From the NCBI GenBank assembly GCA_937907025.1, contig CALESJ010000026.1, positions 168,920 to 232,919 of the forward strand: 64,000 nucleotides of DNA, read 5' to 3'. Below, piece by piece: positions 44,123 to 52,800 of this stretch. Both the position numbers and the translations under genes were made by a program. How positions within the stretch are numbered: position 1 is the first letter of the stretch; every line of letters starts with the position of its first letter. Below the pieces are notes generated by a model, which had not been told where the DNA came from, made no database searches, and was given only the letters and a program-made list of their open reading frames with translations. Origin of the DNA: an uncultured Faecalibacterium sp. Lineage in GTDB: Bacteria; Bacillota; Clostridia; Oscillospirales; Ruminococcaceae.

Positions 44123-45541
44123 TTATCCGTTGATGAGGTTGTAGGTTTCGATGGAATCATTGACCTGGTCAGTGATGGACTGGACGGCCTCTTCCGAGGA
44201 CTGGTTGCCGTTGAGCATTTCCTCGATCTCGGTTTCCACGATCTGGCGGGATTCAGGGAAGACGCTCAGCAGAGCACCGGCGTACTGGGGCGCAGAGGCG
44301 TGCAGCTGGTCGATGGCGGTCTGGAACTGGGGATACTGCTCCATGTTCTGCTTGTACACATCCTGGTCTGCCGCAGCGGTGGTCACCGGGAAGTAACCGG
44401 TCTGGGCATTCCAGTAAGCCTGGGATTCCGGAGAGATCAGGAATTCGATGAAGCGCCAGGTGGCTGCCAGCTTGACGGGGTCGTTGTTGTTCAGAGCCCA
44501 CAGAGAGCCGCCGCCGATGGACACGCCGCCCTGGTCGGAAGAGCTGACGGCCGGGAAGTAAGCGGTGCCCACTTCAAAGGAGTCGCCGGTATCCTGCAGA
44601 ACCTGCTTCAGGGATGCGGTGGAGCCCAGCATCATGGCAGCCTTGCCGGAGGTAAAGTCGGTGGTAGCAGTATCGCTGCCGTTGCGGCCTACGTTGGGGG
44701 CATAGCCTTCATCGTAGAGCTTCTTCCAGGCGTTGAGGATGTTCAGGGCGCCGCCGTTTTCGTCAAAGACGACCTTGGTGGCGGGGGCGGTGCGGCCGTT
44801 GCCGTTATCCACCATATCCAGGCCCTGCTTGCTCAGGAACTGTTCGAACCACCAGCCGTACACGCTCATGGCCAGCACTTCCTGGGTACCGGCCTTTTCC
44901 TTCAGCTGGTCGCCCACTTCGGCGATCTGGTCCAGGCTGGTGGGCACTTCGGTGATGCCGGCGGCATCAAACATATCCTTGTTGTAGTACAGCAACGGGG
45001 TGGAAGAGTTGAAGGGCATGGAGTACAGCCCCGAGTCGGTGGTGTAGTAGGCGGCAATGTTGGGTTCGATCTGGGACACATCATACCCGGCAGCATCGAT
45101 CAGCTGCTGCATGGGAACGACCCAGCCGGAGTCGATCATGAAACGGGTGCCGATATCGTAGATCTGGACCAGGTCGGCGCCCATGTTGCCGATCTGCGCA
45201 CTCTTGAGCTTGTTGATGGCGTCATCGTAGCTGCCCTGATAGACCGCTTCCACCGTGATGCCGTACTGGTTTTCCTGGTTGAACTTGTCCACCAGGGCAG
45301 TCATGGCCTCACCGTTGACGCCACCCATGGAATGCCAGAAGGTGATGGTGGTACCGGTGGTATCCAGGGTATTGAAATCATCGCCGATCAGCTGGGAAGC
45401 GGCTTCCGCTTCGCTGGCAGCAGCACCGGCAGCGGTGTCGGCGGTGGCGGCAGCGTCACTCTGGGAAGCACCGCAGCCCGCCAGGGGCACGGTAACGAGG
45501 GCGGCGGCCATCAGGCCGGCCAGGATCTTTTTGGCTTTCAT
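44123..45541 (-). CDS. ugpB: extracellular solute-binding lipoprotein (UgpB-like)
   Basis: 472 residues. A lipobox (VPLAGC) near residue 22 follows a lysine start, so the mature protein is lipid-anchored outside. The binding-protein fold shows TITFWHSMGGVNGEAMTALVDKFNQEN, typical of the UgpB/MalE family 1. Substrate is inferred from the ugpQ gene beside it: glycerol-3-phosphate or glycerophosphodiesters. The SD AGGAG lies about 12 bases before the ATG. A small hairpin (GGCGG/CCGCC) in the gap from ugpE may protect or separate transcripts, giving more UgpB. Confidence 0.88.
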   Translation of the reverse strand: MKAKKILAGLMAAALVTVPLAGCGASQSDAAATADTAAGAAASEAEAASQLIGDDFNTLDTTGTTITFWHSMGGVNGEAMTALVDKFNQENQYGITVEAVYQGSYDDAINKLKSAQIGNMGADLVQIYDIGTRFMIDSGWVVPMQQLIDAAGYDVSQIEPNIAAYYTTDSGLYSMPFNSSTPLLYYNKDMFDAAGITEVPTSLDQIAEVGDQLKEKAGTQEVLAMSVYGWWFEQFLSKQGLDMVDNGNGRTAPATKVVFDENGGALNILNAWKKLYDEGYAPNVGRNGSDTATTDFTSGKAAMMLGSTASLKQVLQDTGDSFEVGTAYFPAVSSSDQGGVSIGGGSLWALNNNDPVKLAATWRFIEFLISPESQAYWNAQTGYFPVTTAAADQDVYKQNMEQYPQFQTAIDQLHASAPQYAGALLSVFPESRQIVETEIEEMLNGNQSSEEAVQSITDQVNDSIETYNLING

Positions 45542-45621
45542 CTACTTTACACACTCCTACAATATCACATTTGTCAACCAAAATCTATGTCAGGCGGCAT
45601 AAACCGCCGGGACAGCGGAAC

Positions 45622-46554
45622 TCAGCCCTTGACAGCGCCGGAGAACATACCCTTGATGAGCTGTTTCTGGCCGGCGATGAAGATGACCATGCTGGGGATG
45701 ATGACCGAAACCACACCGGCCATCATCAGGGTGACCGACTGGGCATCGGTGTTGTCCAGCATGCTGATGCCGATCTGCACGGTACGCATTTCCTGGGAAC
45801 CGGTGACCAGCAGGGGCCACATGTACATGTTCCAGGCGTTGATGAAGGTATACACCGACATGGCACCGATGGCGGACTTGGTCAGAGGCAGCAGAATGCT
45901 GACAATAAACCGCAGGTTGCTGCAGCCGTCCAGTTTGGCGGATTCATACAGCGACATGGGGAAGGTCATATAGAACTGCCGGAACAGGAAGATCCCCATG
46001 GCGGAGGTCAGGGAGGGAAGAATCAAAACCAGGTAAGTATCCAGAATGCCCATGGAGCTGACGGTCAGGTAGTTGGAGATGATGGTGGCTTCACCGGGGA
46101 CCATCATGGTGGCCATGACCAGCATGAACAGCACATTCTTGCCCTTGAACTTCAGGAAAGAGAAGGCGAAGGCGGCCAGAGAGCAGGTCAGGATCTGACC
46201 GATGGTGATGCAGCCGGCCACAATGAAGGAGTTGATTACAAAGCGCAGCAGCGGCACCTGGGTCCAGGCGCGGAGATAGTTGCCGAAATCCGGGTGCTTG
46301 GGCAGCAGGTTCATATCCATGGTGAAGAGTTCATCGCCCGGCATCAGGGACACACTGACTGCATACAGCAGCGGGAAGAGGATGAACAGTGCCATGAGGG
46401 TATTGAGCACGATCAGCACTCCGGTGCGGATGCGGCGGCGGCGCAGAGCGGCCATGCCCATGCGGCGGTGCAGGGCGGCCAGCTCTTCTTCGGTATAATT
46501 GGCACGCTTCAGACCGGTGCCCGCGGTGGGATTCAGGGTTGCGGTGGTATCCAT
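45622..46554 (-). CDS. ugpE: ABC sugar/glycerol-3-phosphate permease (UgpE-like)
   Basis: 310 residues, six membrane helices after a charged N-terminal 45. The EAA loop PMSLYESAKLDGCSNLRFI contacts the ATPase. Its ATG overlaps the upstream permease's stop (TGATG). It forms the inner-membrane channel with UgpA. Confidence 0.9.
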   Translation of the reverse strand: MDTTATLNPTAGTGLKRANYTEEELAALHRRMGMAALRRRRIRTGVLIVLNTLMALFILFPLLYAVSVSLMPGDELFTMDMNLLPKHPDFGNYLRAWTQVPLLRFVINSFIVAGCITIGQILTCSLAAFAFSFLKFKGKNVLFMLVMATMMVPGEATIISNYLTVSSMGILDTYLVLILPSLTSAMGIFLFRQFYMTFPMSLYESAKLDGCSNLRFIVSILLPLTKSAIGAMSVYTFINAWNMYMWPLLVTGSQEMRTVQIGISMLDNTDAQSVTLMMAGVVSVIIPSMVIFIAGQKQLIKGMFSGAVKG

Positions 46555-47423
46555 CAGTATTTGACTCCCTTCTTTTCGACCTTGAACATGACCAGCGTCA
46601 GTGCCATGATGATGAGGAACAGGATCACGGACTGCGCTGCCGCGCTGCCGAACTTATAGTTGAAGAAGGCGTCGCGGTAGATGGAGTAGACGATCAGGTT
46701 AGTGGATTCGCCGGGGCCGCCCTGGGTCAGGATCTTGACCTGACCGAAGGACTGGAAGGCCTGGATGATGTTGACCACCAGGGTATAGAACATGATGGGG
46801 CTCAGGCCCGGCAGGGTCAGGCGGAAGAATTTCTGCAAACCGTTGGCACCGTCCACCGAGGCACGCTCGTAGATGGACTCGTCAATGTTGCCCAGGCCCG
46901 CCGAGAAGTACAAAAAGTTGATGCCGCTGTTCAGCCAGGCGGTGAGGACGGCCACGCAGATCAGGGCATAGCGGGGGTCGCTGATCCAGTTGATGTCCAG
47001 GCCGGTGATCTTGTTGAACAGGCCGATGGTGGGGTTCAGGATAACCTTGAAGATCATGGCCGCACCGCTGGAAGCAATGGCCATGGGCAGGGCGTAGGCT
47101 GTGCTGAACGCCCGGATGCCCGGGAAGGTCTTGCTGCACAGCACCGCCGCCACCAGACCCAGCAGCATACTGCCGAACACCACAATGACCACGAAGATCA
47201 GGGTAACGATGATGCTGTTGTAAAAGCTTTTGGAAGTGAGCAGGTCGGCGTAGTTCTGGAAGCCCACAAAGAGCTTGGCCCGGCCCAGCTTATCGGTGAG
47301 GAACATGCTGAGGTAGATGGTTTTTACAAAGGGGTAGAACAGAAATACCGCAAAAATGGCAAAGCAGGGAATCAGATAAACATAGGGGCTGCAGCCCTTG
47401 AGTTTTTCCACAAAGGATTTCAT
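46554..47423 (-). CDS. ugpA: ABC sugar/glycerol-3-phosphate permease (UgpA-like)
   Basis: 289 residues, six helices, with the EAA loop ESIYERASVDGANGLQKFF. Start is the ATG with GGAGG 8 bases upstream; it overlaps the ugpC stop by 4 bases (ATGA). It pairs with UgpE and the UgpC ATPase. Confidence 0.9.
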   Translation of the reverse strand: MKSFVEKLKGCSPYVYLIPCFAIFAVFLFYPFVKTIYLSMFLTDKLGRAKLFVGFQNYADLLTSKSFYNSIIVTLIFVVIVVFGSMLLGLVAAVLCSKTFPGIRAFSTAYALPMAIASSGAAMIFKVILNPTIGLFNKITGLDINWISDPRYALICVAVLTAWLNSGINFLYFSAGLGNIDESIYERASVDGANGLQKFFRLTLPGLSPIMFYTLVVNIIQAFQSFGQVKILTQGGPGESTNLIVYSIYRDAFFNYKFGSAAAQSVILFLIIMALTLVMFKVEKKGVKY

Positions 47424-48547
47424 GCGTCGTTCCTCCACTGATAGAAAAGGTTCTGCTCGGTTTCGCCGTCAAAGAAATGGGCGTTGGCCATATTCACATA
47501 CAGGGTCGCAGCCTCGCCCGCCGTGGCGCCATGGTCCGGAGCCACCCGGGCGGCAATCTCGCCGTCCTCATTTTCCAGGTGGAGAATGGCCTCATTGCCC
47601 AGGGCCTCGCAGGCGGTCACCATGCCCTGCATCTCGCCGCAGACCGGACCCGCATGAGCCGCAGAAGCGTAGATGTCCTCCGGCCGGATTCCCAGGACCA
47701 ACGCCCGGTTGTCATGCTGGGGCCACAGCACGTCGGCCTGGTCTTTGGTCAGGGGGAAGACCTGGCCGCCCTCGGTCAGGAAGGCAGCGCCCTTCCCCGC
47801 ACGCTTGACCTTGCCGCGCAGGAAGTTCATGGACGGAGAACCGATGAAGCCCGCCACAAACATGTTGGTGGGGTGGTTGTACAAATCGATGGGCGTGGCC
47901 ACCTGCTGGATGTACCCGGCTTTCATGACCACGATGCGGTCGGCCAGGGTCATAGCCTCGGTCTGGTCATGGGTGACGTAGATGGTGGTGACGCCCAGTT
48001 TATGGTGCAGGGTCGCCAGTTCCACCCGCATATGGCTGCGCAGCTTGGCGTCCAGGTTGGACAGCGGTTCATCCATCAGAAAGGCTTTGGGCTTGCGCAT
48101 GATGGCGCTGCCAATGGCCACGCGCTGTTTCTGGCCGCCGGAGAGTTCCGCCGGGCGGCGGTTGAGCAGGTGCGAAATGCCCAGCATCTCGGCCGCTTCG
48201 TTCACCCGTTGGCGAATCTCCTTTTTGGGGACCTTGCGCACCGACAGGCCAAAAGCCATATTGTCATATACCGACATCTGCGGATACAGGGCGTAGTTCT
48301 GAAAAACCATGGACGGGTCCCGGTCCTTGGGCTCCATGTAATTGCACAGATCATCCCCGATCCACAGTTCGCCCTTGGAGATATCCTCCAGCCCGGCGAT
48401 CATCCGCAGGGTGGTGGATTTGCCACAGCCCGACGGACCTACAAAGACGACGAACTCGCCGTCCCGAATGCGCAGCGAGAAGTCACTCACCGCGTACTGA
48501 TCTTTTTCAAAGACCTTGCATACGTCTTTCAGCACGATTTCTGCCAT
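47420..48547 (-). CDS. ugpC: ABC transporter ATPase (UgpC/MsmK-like)
   Basis: 375 residues. Walker A GPSGCGKST (about 40), Q-loop VFQNYALYPQMS, signature LSGGQKQRVAIGSAI, Walker B FLMDEPLSNLD and H-loop THDQ are intact. The C-terminal regulatory TOBE/OB half (about 240-375) has LGIRPEDIY. This is the multi-sugar MalK/UgpC class. It leads the operon ugpC-ugpA-ugpE-ugpB-ugpQ-HAD. A weak promoter (ACGACA, 18, TATTAT, 48612-48641) is upstream. Confidence 0.93.
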   Translation of the reverse strand: MAEIVLKDVCKVFEKDQYAVSDFSLRIRDGEFVVFVGPSGCGKSTTLRMIAGLEDISKGELWIGDDLCNYMEPKDRDPSMVFQNYALYPQMSVYDNMAFGLSVRKVPKKEIRQRVNEAAEMLGISHLLNRRPAELSGGQKQRVAIGSAIMRKPKAFLMDEPLSNLDAKLRSHMRVELATLHHKLGVTTIYVTHDQTEAMTLADRIVVMKAGYIQQVATPIDLYNHPTNMFVAGFIGSPSMNFLRGKVKRAGKGAAFLTEGGQVFPLTKDQADVLWPQHDNRALVLGIRPEDIYASAAHAGPVCGEMQGMVTACEALGNEAILHLENEDGEIAARVAPDHGATAGEAATLYVNMANAHFFDGETEQNLFYQWRNDA

Positions 48548-48831
48548 AGAAGTCTTCGTTTCCCCCTCTGGTAACAATCACAAGTCACGGGCTTTTTTGT
48601 GCCCGACCGATATAATACCGCACACCGGGCAAGCTTGTCGTTCATGATTTGGTAAAATCTCAGAAAACATTCACCGTCCCTGCATCTTTCGTTTTCACGT
48701 TATTTTTTCCAATCATCGCCGTTTCGTATAACGTTGCTTTACACAGCGTTTACCCGGCGGTGATGTCCCCTTTACCGGAAGTTGACGAATTCTTTTCCTG
48801 TGCCGTCCGGACTGTTCTGGCACCATATGCA
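48548..48831. other. ugp upstream region
   Basis: 284 bases between ugpC and the terminator of the cohesin-like gene. It has the weak minus-strand promoter at 48612-48641 and a short hairpin (GGGC/GCCC) just after it. Two segments resemble catabolite-responsive elements but with about three mismatches each, so they are not claimed. No coding frame is supported. Confidence 0.5.
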
Positions 48832-48871
48832 AAAAGCCCCTCCGTCTGTTTGCCAGACGAAGGGGCTTTTA
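48832..48871 (-). terminator. terminator of the cohesin-like gene
   Basis: AAAAGCCCCT-CGTCTG pairs with CAGACG-AGGGGCTTTT. A T run follows on the minus strand (and T on the plus strand as well). Confidence 0.9.
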
Positions 48872-48913
48872 TTGGTTTACGATTTGCCGGATCATCCGGC
48901 ATTCAGAGGTCGA

Positions 48914-49864
48914 TTACCGACGGCGGCGCAGCATCAGCACGACGGCCACAACCACCACCGCCAGAACGGCGATGACCAGGACAGGCACCAGAGGCAGACC
49001 GGAAGGCGTTTCCTCCCCGGCTGCATCCATGGCGTTTTCAGGCGTTGCGGAGGGTTTCGGCGTGGCGGTTGCCTGCGCCGTGGCCTCCGGTTCCGGTGTG
49101 GTTTCGGTGGAAAGGATTTCCTCGCTGTCCGAAGACACATTGCTGCCGGCAGAGGGCTTCTTGCTGCCAGAGCCGCCGGAAACGGTATTCGACTGACCGG
49201 CCGACGGGGTGAGGACCGGTGCCGCAGAAGGCGTGGGGCTGGCAGTGGCAACCGTATCCCGGGCAGAATCAGAATTCTGGGTACCGGAGGAAGTACTGCT
49301 TGCAGGCGTTGTAGAAGGTTTGGCCGTATTCTGCGGGGCAGGTGTTGCAGAAGGCTTGGCTGTATTCTGCGGGGCAGGCGTTGCCTTGTCGTTCAGTTCC
49401 AGGCTGACCTCCCCGTTGGAGGACGCTTCCACCGACGTTTTGACCAAGGCACCGTTGGCCAGCTGCAGGGAATCCTCCACTACGCTCACGGTAGCGCTGC
49501 CGGTGGTGCCGGTCAGGCAAACCTGGCCCAGCTCTGCACTGCCCTGGGGCAGCAGTTCGTCACGGCCCGCCACATAAATATTCAGGCGGCCTGTGGAGGC
49601 GTCATACCGGTATTCCTGCACCGTACCGGGCAGGGATTTGTCAAAGGCAAAGGAAGCCTCGACGGGGTCGTCGCTTTTCACCTCAAAGCTGAGCTGAAAG
49701 GCCTTGACGCCCTGAGCCGTATCCTTGGGCAGGTTCAGGCTGACGGCAGCAGCACTGCCGTTTGCCGTTACAGTCACCATGGTGTCAGCACCCTGGGCCG
49801 CAACCGGCAGCGCCGCCACAGCCAGGGCCGCTCCCAACAACAGGGTGGCCAACAATTTCTTCAT
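48914..49864 (-). CDS. membrane-anchored cohesin-like protein
   Basis: 316 residues. Signal peptide (1-25, ending AAQGAD). Residues about 27-150 read like a cohesin beta-sandwich: VSLNLPKDTAQGVKAFQLSF, YDASTGRLNIYVAG and the late SVVEDSLQLANG. A Ser/Thr/Pro/Ala linker (about 150-275) contains two copies of ATPAPQNTAKPS. One membrane helix and RRRR end the chain, so the cohesin should stand off the membrane outside the cell. The next gene upstream encodes a large dockerin-bearing peptidase; dockerin would bind this cohesin. The cohesin call is by motif, not database. Confidence 0.6.
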   Translation of the reverse strand: MKKLLATLLLGAALAVAALPVAAQGADTMVTVTANGSAAAVSLNLPKDTAQGVKAFQLSFEVKSDDPVEASFAFDKSLPGTVQEYRYDASTGRLNIYVAGRDELLPQGSAELGQVCLTGTTGSATVSVVEDSLQLANGALVKTSVEASSNGEVSLELNDKATPAPQNTAKPSATPAPQNTAKPSTTPASSTSSGTQNSDSARDTVATASPTPSAAPVLTPSAGQSNTVSGGSGSKKPSAGSNVSSDSEEILSTETTPEPEATAQATATPKPSATPENAMDAAGEETPSGLPLVPVLVIAVLAVVVVAVVLMLRRRR

Positions 49865-49883
49865 GCTTTGCTCCTTATCTTAT

Positions 49884-52800
49884 TCAGTCTGCCTGGCTGC
49901 CCATGGTGATGGGCGGCAGAGTTTCGGGGACCGGCACAGCCAGCGTGTCACTGGTCAGGCGCTGTCCTTCATTGGTCATGGCATTGTCCACGCGGTACAG
50001 TTCCACACGGACCGTTTCGGGCATGGTCATGCCTTCCAGGGCATCGGGTTCAATCCAGTAAACCCAGTAGCCTTCGCTGACTTCGCCCAGCTGCCCGTTG
50101 GCCGGGTCGGGCGCCAGGATAATCTGGCTGGCAACCAGGTTGCCTTCCTCATCCAGACCGCCCACAATGTTGCCGTTCTGGTCGTAGAGCAGCACCACGT
50201 TGTAGGCAGGATTGCCCTTGTAGCTGCCGGTGAACACCAGCGAGCCGGCGGGGATAGCCGCACCGGAGCTCGGTTCATAGATGAACTCCTGCGCCAGCTT
50301 GCCGATGCCGTTTTCCATCAGCTCCACGTTGTCGCCGGTGGGGCCCAGCACATCCAGTTCACTGATGGAGATCTCGCTGCCCGCCGGGGCTTTGACGATC
50401 AGGCGCAGCTGCATGGCGTCGTAGGTGCACACCCACGGGTCATTATCCGCATTGCGGAAGTACACTGTGCTGACCTCGCCGCCGGTAAAGCTGCCGGTGG
50501 CCAGGGTCTGCCACTGGCTGCCGTTATCCGAAATCTGGATCTCGTACTGTTCGATGGGGGTTCCGGAAGTGACCGTATACTTGAGGCCGGTGGCTGCCAG
50601 GCTCTTGCCGAAGTTCAGCGTAACCATGGCTTCGCCGCTGACAGCCTTGCCGGTATAGGTCGTGTCCTTGCTGTTGTCGATGACCTGGGTGATGGCCGAA
50701 ACCGGTTCCGGTTCGCAGGGGTCATGATCATCCGCATCATGGATGGTATCCTGTTCCGACACCATGTTAGTGGTCACCTTCCACTGGCTCTTGTCATAGC
50801 TGCCGTCGTGGCTGATCTTCAGCGTGGGCAGGGTGAGCGTGGCGGAACGGTGGAGGAACTTGTCCACCGCCGTGATCTGGTAGGTCACGGTGCGGTTGTT
50901 CACGGTGGTCACCGTATCGGTATAGGTGTTGTCGGTGGTAAAGCCCACGACCTCGGTATGGGCCTGCCCGTTCTCGTAGGTGGTACGGGCGATCTCATAC
51001 CCCAGCAGCAGGCTGCTGTCGGCGTCGGCGGCCAGGGTCAGATTGACCTGGTTGGGGGTCTTTTCATCCACAGCGGCGGTGGTTCCGTCGTTCAGGACGT
51101 CCTGTCCCGCAAAGGAGGTTTCCTCACTATGGGTAAAGCGATAGTTGCGGGCATCATCGTTGCCGTAGTACAGCGCCCGGGTTTCGGGAGCAAACTGTGC
51201 CAGGTAGGCCGCTGTACCGCTGTCGGGGATCAGACCCCAGCGGGTGAAGAAGTCGGTCAGGTCCTTTTCGGCCGCGGCAGATGCCAGCCGCATAAAGTTC
51301 TGTTCCGCGTTGCCGCCCAGGGTCAGCTTGACGCCGCCGGGTGCGGGAGCCTGGGCCGTATTCCGGGCGTAGGTATCCACGCGGGCATAGAAACGGCTCT
51401 GGAACAGGTCGCTGTAATTGTTGTAGATCTCATACTCATAGCCCTGGTCATAGGCAAGGTGCAGCTGCCAGTACATGCCCAGCTGGGTGAATACGTCACT
51501 GGAAGCGCCGACCGTGCCGCTGGTGACCTTGCTGTAAATGGCATTGTAGCCGAAGCGCATGCCGTCCATGGTCTGGGAGATCTGAGAGAAGTAGTTGTTG
51601 GTGACTTCAGCCACGGCGTAACTGCCCTGGTTGATGTTATGGCCGATTTCGTGGGCGATACCCCAGCCGAAGAAGTTACCGCTGCGGTAGGTGCCATCCT
51701 CGTTGAGCACAACGGGGCTGCCCTCGCCCAGGCCGGGCACGGAATCCCAGCCGATGCCGATATGGTTGCCCGCCGCGTACATAAACGCACCGGCAAACAT
51801 GCGCATATAGCGGATGTTCAGGTGCTGGGAGGGCATGCGGTTCTTGGCACCGGCGCCCTCCATATTGGTCAGGCCCTTGTGCTGGTAGAACAGCACCATC
51901 ATCTGGTCCATGGCATCCACGGACTGCAGCAGACGGGCGGCCTTGTCAGCCGTGGAGCCGCTGCCCAGCCCCGCCAGAAGCTGGCTGGCCGGCACCGAGT
52001 ACATCATCTGGTCCAGCAGCACATCGGTGGTGTTGAGGATGCAGGTCTGGGGGTCATAGGCGTAGCCGGTATCGGCATGCAGGCTGCCGTGTTCCGCTTC
52101 CAGAGAGGCGGTGTAGGCTTCCAGCTGTTCCACATAGGCCGTGACACGGGCAGAACGCTCCGCCGGGTCGTCGATGCCGTACAGGTCCAGCACCGGAATC
52201 TTGGTCCCGCCGCTGACGCGCACAGAATAGCGGTCGTCCGCGCTGGCACCGGTGAACTGCACATACAGCGCACCGCCGTGTTCGGCGTCAAAGGTGACCA
52301 GTTCGGGAATGCTGATTTCATTGCGGCCCACCTTGAGCTGGATGGGCTTGGAAACGACCTGGCCGTACTCCGCATTGTACTGGGTGGCTACCAGCTGCAG
52401 CCAGGCATTGGAACCGGTGGGCACATTGTTGCTGCCCACATACACAATGATTTCCTCATTGGCATGGGCAGTCACGCCCAGGGGCTGCCAGGCGTTCAAA
52501 CCGGTGAAGCCCAGGTGGTCATCCAGTTTGGAGGTGATGGTGGTATGGACCTGCACCACATCGCTGAGGGTCGTTTCCAGAATGCCGCGGGCATTGTCCA
52601 GTTCGCGCTGAAGCGCCTGCCGCTCGGGATGCAGTTCGCCGCTGACCTCGTCGGGCGTATCCAGGCGGGTCTGCAGTTCTTCGATGGTGCTTTCGTCCAC
52701 ATCGTCCCGCAGGGTCACATGCAGGTCGTCGGCATACAGAGCCAGGATGTCATCTTCCAGGCTGTCATAGGCATAGAAGCGAATCTCCGCGATGGATACC

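Noticed and set aside
48548..48780. Catabolite-responsive element upstream of the ugp operon
   Set aside because: Two candidates differ from the consensus at about three positions each, too many to claim.
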